This document shows positions 47,425 to 57,914 of a stretch of DNA of 64,000 bases, piece after piece. This stretch comes from Streptomyces shenzhenensis (GTDB lineage Bacteria; Actinomycetota; Actinomycetes; Streptomycetales; Streptomycetaceae). Position 1 is the first letter of the stretch, and the number at the start of each line of letters is the position of its first letter. Both the position numbers and the translations under genes were made by a program. The stretch is from NCBI RefSeq assembly GCF_003688995.1, contig NZ_PENI01000004.1, forward strand, positions 186,001-250,000. The letters run 5' to 3'. The notes under the pieces are model-generated. The model saw only the letters and a program-made list of their open reading frames with translations, searched no databases and had not been told where the DNA came from.

Positions 47425-47758
47425 CATCTACCTGGTCGACTACGAGCCGGCACGGGGCAGCGAGGCGAACAAGGCCCGTCCCGCCGTGATCGTCTCGAAC
47501 GACGGCGCCAACGCGGCGGTCGAGCGAACGGGCCGGGGCGTCGTCACACTGGTGCCTCTGACGACGAACACGGCGCGCGTCTATCCGTTCCAGGTGCTGC
47601 TTCCCGCCGACGAATGCGGTCTTCCCAAGGACTCCAAGGTGCAGTGCGAGCAGGTGCGTGCGCTCGCCCTGGAGCGGTTGCTGCGGCCGATCGGATCGGT
47701 GCCCCGGCAGCACATGGCGGAGATCGACGTGGCCCTGCGCAGGCACCTCGCCCTCTGA
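47411..47758 (+). CDS. mazF: MazF/PemK-family endoribonuclease toxin
   Basis: 115 residues. MKRGDIYLVDYEPARGSEANKARPAVIVSND is the classic MazF start, followed by VVTLVPLTTN (core Thr), PFQVLLPADECGL and KVQCEQVRAL. Complete SH3-like toxin fold, no truncation. It cleaves RNA by family. It is regulated with the overlapping antitoxin. Confidence 0.92.
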   Translation: MKRGDIYLVDYEPARGSEANKARPAVIVSNDGANAAVERTGRGVVTLVPLTTNTARVYPFQVLLPADECGLPKDSKVQCEQVRALALERLLRPIGSVPRQHMAEIDVALRRHLAL

Positions 47759-47768
47759 ACAGCCCGAA

Positions 47769-47792
47769 GGGGCGCCCGCCGCTGGGCGCCCC
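47769..47792. terminator. Bidirectional hairpin terminator between mazF and asd
   Basis: GGGGCGCCC-GCCGCT-GGGCGCCCC, a perfect 9-bp stem centred between two convergent stops (47758 and 47804). Confidence 0.78.
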
Positions 47793-47803
47793 ATCGTGCG
47801 AGG

Positions 47804-48898
<1,095 letters not shown>

Positions 48899-49186
48899 TC
48901 ATGCGGCCCGCCCCGGCCCGCCTGTCCAATTCTTTGCCGGGGCCGGCAGGACACCGGGACGTACGCACCCGGCGGCCGGGCCGGTACGTTCCGTCCGCAC
49001 CCCCGTTGAGCTGGAGAAATTCCCCCGCCGGGGCCGTTGCGCCGCAAGCTGTGCTGCCTCCCGGCTGCCCGCCGCCGACCCGGCCACACGGCGGTGTGAC
49101 GTACGCCTCGACCCGCCCGGAGCATTCCGCCGAACGTTCCGGCCGCCCGTGGCGTCGTAGGAGAAACGTGGTGAGGGGGGTGGCTT

Positions 49187-49723
49187 GTGCTGCGCAGAAG
49201 GGCCCGGCGCGGCCCGGAGCCGATCGCCGGTGGGGGCGACGATCCGCTGGACGCGGCCCAGGAACGCCGGGTGCGGGCGGTGCTCGCACTCGGCGGCGTA
49301 CCGCAGGCGGACCTGCTGGACGGGGTGCAGCAGGTCCGCCTGCGGCTGCTGGAGCGGGCCGCGAAGGGCGAGGAGGCGCCGCGCGACGTGTCCGCGTGGG
49401 CGGCGGTCGTGGCCTCCAACCTGGCCATGGACTGGCACCGGGCCAAGCGCCGCCAGGAACGGCTCGGCGAACGGCTGGCCTCGCTGCGGCAGTCGGAGCA
49501 CCCCTCCGGCGAGGAGACCAGCCTGCTCTCCCTCGCCGTCGCCCAGGGCCTGGACGAGCTGCCCGACGCCCAGCGTCAGGTGCTCGTCCTGCGGTTCTAC
49601 GCCGATCTGCCGGTGCGCGGGATCGCCGAGGAGCTCGGCGTCCCCGAGGGCACGGTCAAGAGCAGGCTGCACACGGCGGTCCGGGCCCTGCGCGCCCGCC
49701 TGCACGAGGACGAGGTGGTGTGA
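49187..49723 (+). CDS. ECF-type RNA polymerase sigma factor
   Basis: 178 residues. Sigma-2 region ADLLDGVQQVRLRLLERA...AWAAVVASNLAMDWHRAKRR. Sigma-4 region LDELPDAQRQVLVLRFYADLPVRGIAEELGVPEGTVKSRLHTAVRALRARL with a canonical helix-turn-helix. GTG 49187 follows GAGGGGGG; an in-frame stop at 49172 limits upstream extension. It is followed by a membrane protein starting one base after its stop, the expected arrangement of a sigma/anti-sigma pair. Confidence 0.9.
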   Translation: MLRRRARRGPEPIAGGGDDPLDAAQERRVRAVLALGGVPQADLLDGVQQVRLRLLERAAKGEEAPRDVSAWAAVVASNLAMDWHRAKRRQERLGERLASLRQSEHPSGEETSLLSLAVAQGLDELPDAQRQVLVLRFYADLPVRGIAEELGVPEGTVKSRLHTAVRALRARLHEDEVV

Positions 49724-49724
49724 C

Positions 49725-50447
49725 GTGACCGCCGAGCACGATCCGTACGACCCGCACGACGGCACCGACGCGCTGCTGGCCGCGATCACCGGCGAGGCGG
49801 GGCCGGCGGAGGCGGCCGGGACGGACCCCAGGGCCGCCGCCGAGCACCGCTCCGCACAGGCCGATGTCGCGCTGCTGCGGGAGCAGCTGAGGATCATCGG
49901 GGACGCGCTCGCGGCGCCCGCCCCGGCCGCGCGGCCCGCGCCGCGGCGGGCGCCCGAGCCGGCCCGCCCCCGGCGCCGCTTCCTGGCCCTCGCCGTCGGC
50001 GCCCTGGCCGTGGCCTGCGTGGTGACCGTTCTGTCCGGGCTGGCCTGGCTGCTGGCCGGGCCGGGCCCCGGCCTCTCGGCGGGCGCCGACGACAGCGCGG
50101 CCAAGGCCGAGAGCCGGGCCGACAACCGCTCGGCCCACGCGGCGTGCGCCCGGCTCGTGGTCGAGGGCGAGGTCGTCGGCGTCGAGACGGTGGCCGGCAC
50201 CGGATCGCAGCGGGTCACCCTGCGCGTGACCCGCTACTACCGGCCCGAGCGGGGCGAGGCCGAGGTCACCGTGGTGACGGACGAGGCCGTCGCACCGCGC
50301 CCGCGCCCGGGCGAGCACGTCCTGCTGGCCGTACCCCGCGGGGCCGACTCGCCCGACCTGTGGGTGACGGACGAGCGGGAGATCGCGCGGCAACGCAGCA
50401 CCGTGGAACGGGAGGTGGCGGTCTCGCCCGCCGCCGGGTGCCCGTGA
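49725..50447 (+). CDS. Membrane protein paired with ECF sigma factor (putative anti-sigma)
   Basis: 240 residues. A cytosolic N-terminus of ~85 residues is acidic, then Pro/Arg-rich. A single membrane helix covers 86-111 (FLALAVGALAVACVVTVLSGLAWLL). The ~120-residue extracytoplasmic domain has CARLVVEGEVVGVETVAG and a C-terminal Cys. No HxxxCxxC zinc anti-sigma motif is present. The role as anti-sigma factor is inferred from topology and coupling to the sigma gene. Confidence 0.72.
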   Translation: MTAEHDPYDPHDGTDALLAAITGEAGPAEAAGTDPRAAAEHRSAQADVALLREQLRIIGDALAAPAPAARPAPRRAPEPARPRRRFLALAVGALAVACVVTVLSGLAWLLAGPGPGLSAGADDSAAKAESRADNRSAHAACARLVVEGEVVGVETVAGTGSQRVTLRVTRYYRPERGEAEVTVVTDEAVAPRPRPGEHVLLAVPRGADSPDLWVTDEREIARQRSTVEREVAVSPAAGCP

Positions 50448-50457
50448 CGCACGGCGA

Positions 50458-50489
50458 GGGGGCGGGCGCCCGCCGGGCCGCCCGCCCCC
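50458..50489. terminator. Bidirectional hairpin terminator
   Basis: GGGGGCGGGCG (50458-50468) pairs perfectly with CGCCCGCCCCC (50479-50489); the 10-base centre CCCGCCGGGC folds further. It lies between convergent stops at 50447 and 50534. Confidence 0.8.
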
Positions 50490-50533
50490 TGCTCACTCCG
50501 GCACCGTGACCCGGTGCTCACGACGTCATGACG

Positions 50534-53500
50534 TCACGGCGTGACCTTCTCGAGCTGTACGCTGCCGACGCCCGCGACCGTGCCGCGCGCGTTCACCAGC
50601 TGCACCTGACCGAAGAACTCGCGCCCCTCCGGGGCCGGCGCGGCGGCCGTGACCTGTCCGGTCACCGTGGCCGAGGCGCCCGTGCCGAGCTTCACCGGCG
50701 CCGACCCGTCGACCGTGACGGTGCCGAGCGTGGCGGAGAAGAACACGTCCCGGTAGTCGTAGTCGGTGGAGCCCGCCGGGACCGAGTAGCCGTAGACCTC
50801 GACGGTGTAGGTGCCCGCGGCCGGCTCGGCGAGGGAGACCGCCTCCTCCGAGTCGCCGTCCGCGGACTGGGCGACCTGGTTGCCGTCCGCGTCGTACACG
50901 GTCAGGTCCAGGTCGGCGGCGGTGTCGGAGACATTGCCGATGGCGACGTCCAGGGACTGGGCGCCCTCCGGCACGGTCACCTCGGTGAGCCGGCTCTCGC
51001 CCTCCCGGATGGCGGGCCGGTCGGACTTCGAGGAGCCGAGCGGACCGCCGACGAGCCTGCCGTCCAGGGCGGCGAAGGCGTTGGTCACCGTCCAGGAGGC
51101 GGCGGCCGGGACGCCGACCTCGGCCTCGGGCACGGTCACGGTCGCCGGGTCGAAGACCGCACCGAGGACGGTGACGTCCAGCTTGTACGGGTTGTCGAGC
51201 AGCGGCGAGGTGCGGCGCGCCTCGACCTCGACCTCCCAGACCCCGGCCTGCGGGTCGGCGTACGAGCGCACGTCGGGCCGGCAGCCGTTGCCGTTCAGGT
51301 AGTTGTTGTAGCAGTACGGCGTCGAGGTGTTGTCGACCGGAACGCCGTACGGGTGGACGGAGATGAACCGGGTCTGGCTCTTGTCCCGCAGCCCGCCGAT
51401 CGCGACCTCCAGGGACTTGGCGCCCTCGGGGACCGTGAGGAAGTACGACTGCGTGCTGTTGCGCTGCACCGAACCCGACGCGGCGTAGGTGTAGTGGACG
51501 GGCGCCGCGACCACGACCGTGGTGAGGATCTGCTTGTCGACGCCCTTCGTCCTCGGGTCGTCGACCTCCAGGATCGCGCTCTTGAGGCCCGCGGACCTCG
51601 GGGCGGCCTGGACCTTGACGGTCACCGGCCGGTTCAGCGGCAGCTTCACCTCGTCCGGGCCGACGATCCGGAAGGTGTCACCGGCGTTGTTCTCGAAGTG
51701 CAGCTCGTGCCGGATCGCCTTGTCCGCGCCGGAGGTACGGGTGATCGTGACGTCGTACGTCTTCTTCTGCCCGGCCTTCAGCCCGCCCTCGCGGTCGTAC
51801 AGGCCGGTGCCGAAGCCCGGTGTCTTCAGGGCGAAGTCGATCGCGGTGTCGACCGGGGCCTTGACCGTGTAGTCGTGGGCGCTCGCGCCCTTCTGGATGG
51901 CCTTCCACGCGTCGACGATGTTGATCAGGCCCGCGCCCTCCTCGTACGCCTGCACCCCCTTGATGTGGTCGGCGGTCGAGGTCAGGGCGGTGCGCAGGGC
52001 GGCCGGGGTGAGGTCGATGTGCCGCTGCTCGGCGGCGCTCAGCAGCAGGGCGCTCGCGCCGGCCGCCTGCGGGGAGGCCATCGAGGTGCCCTGGAGCATC
52101 GAGTAGCCGGCCGGCAGCGCGTAGCCCGCCTCGGCGACCGGGCCGCCGGGCAGCCAGGTCTGGGTGGCGTTGATCGCGGCGCCGGGCGCGGTCAGGGTCG
52201 GGGTGAAGCCGCCGTCCTCGCGCGGGCCGCGGGAGGAGAACGGCATCATCGCGTACTTCTTCGCCACCTGGGAGCCGTAGTTGGCGGCCCAGGTCTCCTT
52301 GGAGATGCCGGCGCCGACCGAGATCACCTTGTCGGCCAGGCCAGGGTCGCCGATCGTGTTGGCGCCGGGTCCTGAGTTGCCCGCGGAGATGACGAGCTGC
52401 ACGCCGTAGGTGTCGATGAGCCGTGTGTACAGCTCGGCGCGCGCGTTGTTGCCGTCGTTGAGCGCCGGCAGGCCGCCGATCGACATGTTGACGATGTCGA
52501 CGCCGCGGTCGGCCACGAGGTCGATCATGCCCTCGGTGAGCGCCACGTTGGTGCAGCCGCCGCTCCAGGTGCAGGCACGGGAGGAGACGATCTTCGCGCC
52601 GGGCGCCGCGCCGTTCATCTTCCCGCCGAACAGGCCGTTGGCGGAGGTGATGCCGGCGACGTGGGTGCCGTGCTCCGACTCGATGACGCCGATGTTGACG
52701 AAGTCGGCCTTCTTGCCGACCCAGGACCCGCCGTAGGGGTCCATCGGTACGTCCTTGCGGATCTGCACGACGAACGGCTGCCGCTCGACCACGTCGGTCT
52801 TCGGGTCGTCGGTGCCGAAGTACCCGATCTGGTAGCCGTCCTTGTACGGCTTCATCGGGGTGTCGTCGCCGAAGTCGTGGTTGTTGTTCAGGTCGACGCG
52901 GACCGTGCCCGCCGCGGGGTCGTAGAGCACGCCCCAGGAGTCGGTGGTGTCGCCGTCGCGGTTCGCGTCGCCCTTCGCGTCGCCACCCGTGGTGGCGGAC
53001 TCCCGGAAGACGTTGATCTGGTAGGAGCCCGCCGGGGCCGTCCAGTTCCGGCCGTCGTAGGCGAACGACGTCCCGGAGACGGCGGTGACCATCGGGCGCC
53101 AGGTCTGGTCGCTGTCGACGATCGGGTCGGTGGCCGTCACCCAGTCGACGATCTTGCGCTCGCCGGTGGTGGTCCGCTGCAGCGCCGGGTGGCCGAGGTC
53201 GACGCCGGAGTCGAGGATGCCGATGGTGACGCCGCGGCCGTCCGCCTTCGGGTTCTTCTTCACGAAGTCGACGGCGCCCGTCTCGAAGGACGGGTTGTAC
53301 GGGTTCTCGGCGGGGGTGTTCCTGCCCGGTGCCGGATAGGTCTTCGCCGTCGCGGCGGACCCGGCCCCCTTGGCGGTGTCCGCGGCCGGCGACGGGTCGT
53401 CGAGCGGGATCTCCTGGCGCAGATCGATGGCGTGCACCGAGGACAGCTCGGCGGCGGCGGCGATGGCCGCGTCCGCCTTGCCGGTCGGGACGGTGGCGCG

Positions 53501-53839
53501 GACGTAGCCCAGCTTGTCGTAGGTGCGGCCGACGGAGCCGCCCTTGACCGCGTCGAGCTGCTCGGCGACCTGCGCGGTCCGGCCGGGCGCGGTGGCGATC
53601 ATCATCGTGACGTTCTTCTCGCCGGCCGCCCTGGCCTCGGCGAGCAGGTCGGCGTCGTCCGAACCCAGCTTGTCGTGGGCGGGCTTGACGCCGGGGTCGG
53701 CCGTCGCAGCGGCGGTGGTCGCGGCGACGGCCAGGGGTATCGGGCCGGCCGCGGAGAGCGCGGCCACCAGACCCGCGGCCACGGCGATGCGGGCCACGCG
53801 TCTCGCGCCCGGTATCGGGTCGCTCTTGGAGAGGGTCAT
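50534..53839 (-). CDS. Large secreted subtilisin-like serine protease (S8)
   Basis: 1101 residues. ATG 53839 has AAGGG 6 bases upstream; the preceding in-frame ATG 53845 has no spacing. Signal peptide to about residue 40, then a propeptide (VTMMIATAPGRTAQVAEQLD). Catalytic triad: Asp210 (GILDSGVD), His390 (ESEHGTHVAG), Ser586 (GTSMASP), with oxyanion Asn in SAGNSGPG. Asp and His are 180 residues apart, where subtilisins have about 35. The insertion is Asp/Gly-rich (GDANRDGDTTDSWG, DLNNNHDFGDD) and may bind calcium. The C-terminal ~500 residues form beta-sandwich domains, including a PPC-like one. Extracellular proteolysis is expected. Confidence 0.9.
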   Translation of the reverse strand: MTLSKSDPIPGARRVARIAVAAGLVAALSAAGPIPLAVAATTAAATADPGVKPAHDKLGSDDADLLAEARAAGEKNVTMMIATAPGRTAQVAEQLDAVKGGSVGRTYDKLGYVRATVPTGKADAAIAAAAELSSVHAIDLRQEIPLDDPSPAADTAKGAGSAATAKTYPAPGRNTPAENPYNPSFETGAVDFVKKNPKADGRGVTIGILDSGVDLGHPALQRTTTGERKIVDWVTATDPIVDSDQTWRPMVTAVSGTSFAYDGRNWTAPAGSYQINVFRESATTGGDAKGDANRDGDTTDSWGVLYDPAAGTVRVDLNNNHDFGDDTPMKPYKDGYQIGYFGTDDPKTDVVERQPFVVQIRKDVPMDPYGGSWVGKKADFVNIGVIESEHGTHVAGITSANGLFGGKMNGAAPGAKIVSSRACTWSGGCTNVALTEGMIDLVADRGVDIVNMSIGGLPALNDGNNARAELYTRLIDTYGVQLVISAGNSGPGANTIGDPGLADKVISVGAGISKETWAANYGSQVAKKYAMMPFSSRGPREDGGFTPTLTAPGAAINATQTWLPGGPVAEAGYALPAGYSMLQGTSMASPQAAGASALLLSAAEQRHIDLTPAALRTALTSTADHIKGVQAYEEGAGLINIVDAWKAIQKGASAHDYTVKAPVDTAIDFALKTPGFGTGLYDREGGLKAGQKKTYDVTITRTSGADKAIRHELHFENNAGDTFRIVGPDEVKLPLNRPVTVKVQAAPRSAGLKSAILEVDDPRTKGVDKQILTTVVVAAPVHYTYAASGSVQRNSTQSYFLTVPEGAKSLEVAIGGLRDKSQTRFISVHPYGVPVDNTSTPYCYNNYLNGNGCRPDVRSYADPQAGVWEVEVEARRTSPLLDNPYKLDVTVLGAVFDPATVTVPEAEVGVPAAASWTVTNAFAALDGRLVGGPLGSSKSDRPAIREGESRLTEVTVPEGAQSLDVAIGNVSDTAADLDLTVYDADGNQVAQSADGDSEEAVSLAEPAAGTYTVEVYGYSVPAGSTDYDYRDVFFSATLGTVTVDGSAPVKLGTGASATVTGQVTAAAPAPEGREFFGQVQLVNARGTVAGVGSVQLEKVTP

Positions 53840-53958
53840 CGGCATCCCTTGTAGGTAAAGGAACGTTGAGCACGGCAGTCCGGATTTCGGTGCCGGACGA
53901 TCGCTCAGCTTGACCCAAGGGTGAGAACTTTGGGGAGAGTTGACCGGGGCGTCCGCGA

Positions 53959-53982
53959 CGTATGGCGTACATCCGCCATACG
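53959..53982. promoter_or_regulatory. Perfect 9-bp inverted repeat upstream of the protease
   Basis: CGTATGGCG (53959-53967) pairs with CGCCATACG (53974-53982) around TACATC, about 120 bases upstream of the protease start and 146 before the Nudix gene. A TTGACC near 53939 with TATGGC at 53961 could be a promoter reading right, with its start site inside the repeat. It is a candidate operator for one or both divergent genes. Confidence 0.55.
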
Positions 53983-54127
53983 CCACGGGGGACTTAGGTG
54001 TCCAAAGGGTGATCTGTCGTCGCTTGTTTCGAGATCGTTAACGCGCACGGTGGCGGGATGCCGTCGCCCGGTCGCCCGTCCCGCCGGCCTGTTCCCGGCC
54101 GGGGTGCGCTGCGGCTAACGTCGGCCC

Positions 54128-54619
54128 GTGCGCAAGAGACTGAGGGTGGCGGCCTACGCCGTGTGCGTCCGTGACGGACAGATCCTGCTCGCCCGCTCGC
54201 CGGCCCCCGCGGGCCCGCCCGAGTGGGTGCTGCCCGGCGGCGGCATGGAGCACGGCGAGGACCCCTACGACACCGTGCGCCGCGAGGTGCGCGAGGAGAC
54301 CGGCTATCGCATCGAGGTGACCGGCCTGCTCGGCGTGGACTCACTGCGCCGGACGGCACCGCGCCGCTTCGGCCGCACCGTCGACCACCACGGCGTACGG
54401 CTCGTCTACGAAGGCCGGGTCACCGGCGGCGAGTTGCGCAACGAGGTGAACGGCTCCACCGACCTGGCCGCCTGGCAGGAGCTGTCCGCGGTGGCCGGTC
54501 TGAACCGGGTGCCGCTCGTCGACACCGCGCTGCGGCTGTGGCGCGAACGCCCGGCCGCGGGACGGCCCGAGGCATCACCCGCCGACCGTCCCCTGCCCCC
54601 GCAGATGAACACGGAGTGA
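54128..54619 (+). CDS. Nudix hydrolase
   Basis: 163 residues. Complete Nudix box [23 protein letters not shown] (about 38-60) matching Gx5Ex7REUxEExGU. It is a single-domain enzyme hydrolysing a nucleoside diphosphate linked to another moiety; substrate not predictable. The start [13 protein letters not shown] is close to the first strand, as is usual. Confidence 0.88.
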   Translation: MRKRLRVAAYAVCVRDGQILLARSPAPAGPPEWVLPGGGMEHGEDPYDTVRREVREETGYRIEVTGLLGVDSLRRTAPRRFGRTVDHHGVRLVYEGRVTGGELRNEVNGSTDLAAWQELSAVAGLNRVPLVDTALRLWRERPAAGRPEASPADRPLPPQMNTE

Positions 54620-54819
54620 CCGTCCCCCGGCCACCCGGGATCCGCCGCATGACCACGCACCGTACAGCGTGATCCACGTACGGTGATCGGCGCCGCCTGT
54701 TGCCGCCTCGTTCACGCGCAGGTCACCCCCGATGCCAAGCATCCAGAGCGAGCGGGTTGTTCGCAATGGCGATCACCCGCGACCACTGCCGACGCGTTCG
54801 CACTCGGGGAGATCGCGCC

Positions 54820-56568
54820 ATGTCGCGCCTACGCTCTGTCGCCACCTCCGCGCTGGAGGTCAACCGCCGTACCGTCCTGGCCGCCGTCGGAGCGGTGTCC
54901 CTGTCCGCGGGCGTCGGCTACGCCCTGCGCCCCACCGACAGCGAGGCCGCCACCACCTCCGAGGCGCCCCTCGCCTCCTCCCGGAAGGCGCCCTCGCCAC
55001 CGCTCGCCCCGTACACCAGGGGCACCACCGTCGACTCCGTCGCCGCCCCGCAGGGCGGCTCCGGCTACCGGCGTCTCGGTGCCGGGCCCGGCTGGCCGCG
55101 GGTCGTGCGCGAGGACCTGGCCGCGCCCAAGTCCGGCCGCGCGGACCGCCGTACCCCGCTCGCCGCGTTCGTGCAGCTCACCGATCTGCACCTGATGGAC
55201 GTGCAGCACCCGCTGCGGCTGGAGTTCCTGCGTTCCACCGACCCGCACGCCTGGCGCCCGCACGAGGCGCTGACCGTGCCCGGGGCCGTCTCGCTGGTCG
55301 AGCGGGTCAACGCGCTGCGCGGCGCGCCGGTCACCGGGTCGCCGCTGCACTGCGTCATGACCACCGGCGACAACACGGACAACAACGCCCGCTCCGAACT
55401 GGAGTGGTTCATGACGGTCATGAGCGGCGGGACCATCACCCCCAACTCCGGTGACCCGCGGCACTACGAGGGCGTCCAGAACAGCGGGCTCAAGACGTTC
55501 TGGCAGCCCGACTCGGTGCTCCGCGACCGGGACAAGGGCTTCGGGTTCCCGCAGCTGAAGGGCTATCTGGCGGCGGCGGTCCGGGAGGTCCGCAGCCCCG
55601 GCCTGAACCTGCCCTGGTACTCCACGGTCGGCAACCACGACGCGCTGCCGCTCGGCTGCTACGGCTCCCACGGCGACCCCTACCTCACCGAGTTCGCGGT
55701 CGGCGGCAGGAAGCTGATGAGCCTGGACGCAACCGAGGCGAAGAAGTTCCAGGACACCATCAAGAACGCCACCGACCCCCAGGGCGCGGGCTTCCGGGAC
55801 CTGCTCAGGGCGCACGCGCGCGATCTGCGGTCGGTCACGCCCGACGAGCGGCGCGCCCCGTACACCCCGGCCGAGTACCTCAAGGCCCATCTCGACCCGG
55901 CCCACGCCGGAGCCGGGCCGGTCGGCCACGGGTACTCGGCGGCCAACGTGGACGCGGGCACCCAGTACTACGCGTTCCGCATCGCCGACGACGTGATCGG
56001 CATCAGCCTGGACACCACCGACCCGGGCGGCCACTACGAAGGCTCCATCGGCACGGCCCAGTTGAACTGGCTGGACAGGACTCTGCGGGACAACAAGGAC
56101 GCGTACGCGATCGTTTTCAGCCATCACACCAGCACGTCGATGGACAACTCCCGCCCCGACCCGGCCCGCCCCGGCGAGCACCGGCACGACGGCGCCGCGG
56201 TCGTCTCCGTGCTCGCGCGCCATGCCAACGTGCTGGCCTGGGTGAACGGCCACATCCACCGCAACGCCATCACCCCGCACGCCGCCGCGGGCAACCGCTC
56301 CTTCTGGGAGATCTCCACCGCCTCCCACGTCGACCACCCGCAACTCGCCCGCGTGATCGAGCTGGTGGACAACAAGGACGGCACGCTGTCGCTGTTCACC
56401 ACGCTCGTCGAGTCCGCCGCACCGCATCGCACCGACTACGCGGACCTGTCCCAGACCGGCCTTGCCACCCTCTATCGTGAACTGTCCTTCAACGCCCCGG
56501 GCGCCAACAGGACGCTCGCGGGCTCCGCGGCCGACCGCAACACGGAGCTGGTGCTGAGAAAGGGCTGA
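54820..56568 (+). CDS. Tat-exported metallophosphoesterase
   Basis: 582 residues, ATG 54820 after GGGGA. Twin-Arg signal NRRTVLAAVGAVSLSAGVGYA at about 15-35. Calcineurin-like phosphoesterase motifs are complete: QLTDLHLMD (DxH), TTGDNTDN (GDxxD), TVGNHDALP (GNHD), FSHHTS and WVNGHIHRNA (GHxH). The closest recognised group is the PPA1498-type family. It is an extracytoplasmic phosphatase or phosphodiesterase of unknown substrate. Confidence 0.88.
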   Translation: MSRLRSVATSALEVNRRTVLAAVGAVSLSAGVGYALRPTDSEAATTSEAPLASSRKAPSPPLAPYTRGTTVDSVAAPQGGSGYRRLGAGPGWPRVVREDLAAPKSGRADRRTPLAAFVQLTDLHLMDVQHPLRLEFLRSTDPHAWRPHEALTVPGAVSLVERVNALRGAPVTGSPLHCVMTTGDNTDNNARSELEWFMTVMSGGTITPNSGDPRHYEGVQNSGLKTFWQPDSVLRDRDKGFGFPQLKGYLAAAVREVRSPGLNLPWYSTVGNHDALPLGCYGSHGDPYLTEFAVGGRKLMSLDATEAKKFQDTIKNATDPQGAGFRDLLRAHARDLRSVTPDERRAPYTPAEYLKAHLDPAHAGAGPVGHGYSAANVDAGTQYYAFRIADDVIGISLDTTDPGGHYEGSIGTAQLNWLDRTLRDNKDAYAIVFSHHTSTSMDNSRPDPARPGEHRHDGAAVVSVLARHANVLAWVNGHIHRNAITPHAAAGNRSFWEISTASHVDHPQLARVIELVDNKDGTLSLFTTLVESAAPHRTDYADLSQTGLATLYRELSFNAPGANRTLAGSAADRNTELVLRKG

Positions 56569-56681
56569 GCCACAAAAGCCGGAACGCGCTCAACCGGCCT
56601 GTGCTGAGGCAACCTCCGCCACCGCCCCGGTGTCCCTCCCCGCGACCCAGCTCAACGAGTCCAGCAGGTAGGGGGAACGAC

Positions 56682-57830
56682 ATGTCCGTACGTACGGCAG
56701 TGGTGGGAGCGACAGTCACGGTGCTGTCACTGGCCCTGGCGGGACCGGCACTGGCGGCCGTGCCCGCCGACGGCGCCGACGGAGCCGCCGGCCACGCGGC
56801 CACCCGCCGGGCCATCGAGGCCGCGGTCGCCGACGGCGTGCCCGGCGTCACCGCGGGGGTCCGGGACGCCCACGGCACCTGGTCGGCGACGGCCGGCGTC
56901 GGGGACACCCGCACCGGTGCCCCGCGTTCCGCCGCCGACCGCTACCGCGTCGGCAGCATCACCAAGACCTTCGTCGCCACCGTCCTGCTCCAACTGGAGG
57001 CCGAGGGCAGGGTGTCGCTGGACGACCCGGTGGACACCTGGCTGCCCGGGGTGGTGCGCGGCCACGGCCACGACGGTCGCGCGATCACCCTCCGCATGCT
57101 CCTCAACCACACCAGCGGCATCTACAACTACACGGCCGACGACGACTTCGGCCGCACCTACTTCCTCAAGGACGGTTTCTTCCGGCACCGCTACGACACC
57201 CTGACCCCGCGCGAGCTGGTGGCGATCGCCCTGCGCCACCGGCCGGACTTCGCGCCGGGCACGTCCTGGAACTACTCGAACACCAACTACGTCCTGGCGG
57301 GCATGGTGATCGAGCGGGTCACGGGCCGCCCGTACGCCGAGGAGATCGACCGGCGGATCATCCGCCCGCTGAAGCTCACCGGCACCTCGGTGCCGGGCAC
57401 CCGGGTCTCCCTGCCGCGGCCGAGCAGCCGCGCCTACTCGAAGCTGGCGCCGACCACGGCGGGCCCGTCGTACGACGTCACACGGCTGAACCCGTCCATC
57501 GCGTCGGCCGCGGGCGAGATGATCTCCGACTCGGCCGACCTGACCCGGTTCTACCGGGCCCTGCTCCGCGGCGATCTGCTGCCCGCGCGGCAGCTGAAGG
57601 AGATGAAGACCACGGTCGAGATCGACGGCGTGCCGAACGCGGGCTACGGCCTCGGCCTCATGGACCGCACCCTGTCCTGCGGCGTCCACGTCTGGGGACA
57701 CGACGGAGGCATACACGGCTCCGGCTCCTCGGCGGTGACCACGGCCGACGGCCGGCACGCGCTGGCGGTCAATTTCAACGGCGACTGGGCCGGGAACATG
57801 GACGCCGTGATCGAGGGGGAATTCTGTTAG
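56682..57830 (+). CDS. Secreted serine beta-lactamase-fold hydrolase / D-Ala-D-Ala carboxypeptidase
   Basis: 382 residues, ATG 56682 after AGGGGGAAC. Signal peptide 1-26 ending GPALAA. Class C/DD-peptidase motifs: SITK (Ser92, Lys95), YSNTNY (YxN) and HDGG (HxG, in VWGHDGGIHG). The family includes the Streptomyces R61-like DD-carboxypeptidases and esterases. The protein ends GEFC with a terminal Cys. Cell-wall peptide trimming is the default guess. A terminator hairpin overlaps the stop. Confidence 0.88.
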   Translation: MSVRTAVVGATVTVLSLALAGPALAAVPADGADGAAGHAATRRAIEAAVADGVPGVTAGVRDAHGTWSATAGVGDTRTGAPRSAADRYRVGSITKTFVATVLLQLEAEGRVSLDDPVDTWLPGVVRGHGHDGRAITLRMLLNHTSGIYNYTADDDFGRTYFLKDGFFRHRYDTLTPRELVAIALRHRPDFAPGTSWNYSNTNYVLAGMVIERVTGRPYAEEIDRRIIRPLKLTGTSVPGTRVSLPRPSSRAYSKLAPTTAGPSYDVTRLNPSIASAAGEMISDSADLTRFYRALLRGDLLPARQLKEMKTTVEIDGVPNAGYGLGLMDRTLSCGVHVWGHDGGIHGSGSSAVTTADGRHALAVNFNGDWAGNMDAVIEGEFC

Positions 57831-57849
57831 ACACCGTTTCGACGGTGTC
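57830..57849 (+). terminator. Hairpin terminator overlapping the stop codon
   Basis: GACACCGT-TTCG-ACGGTGTC is a perfect 8-bp stem with a stable TTCG loop, starting at the last base of the TAG stop. Confidence 0.72.
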
Positions 57850-57914
57850 GTGAGGCGTTAACACCCGCGCAATGTCCGTACCGCCTCATATCGGCTAACC
57901 CGCTGTTCACGGGG

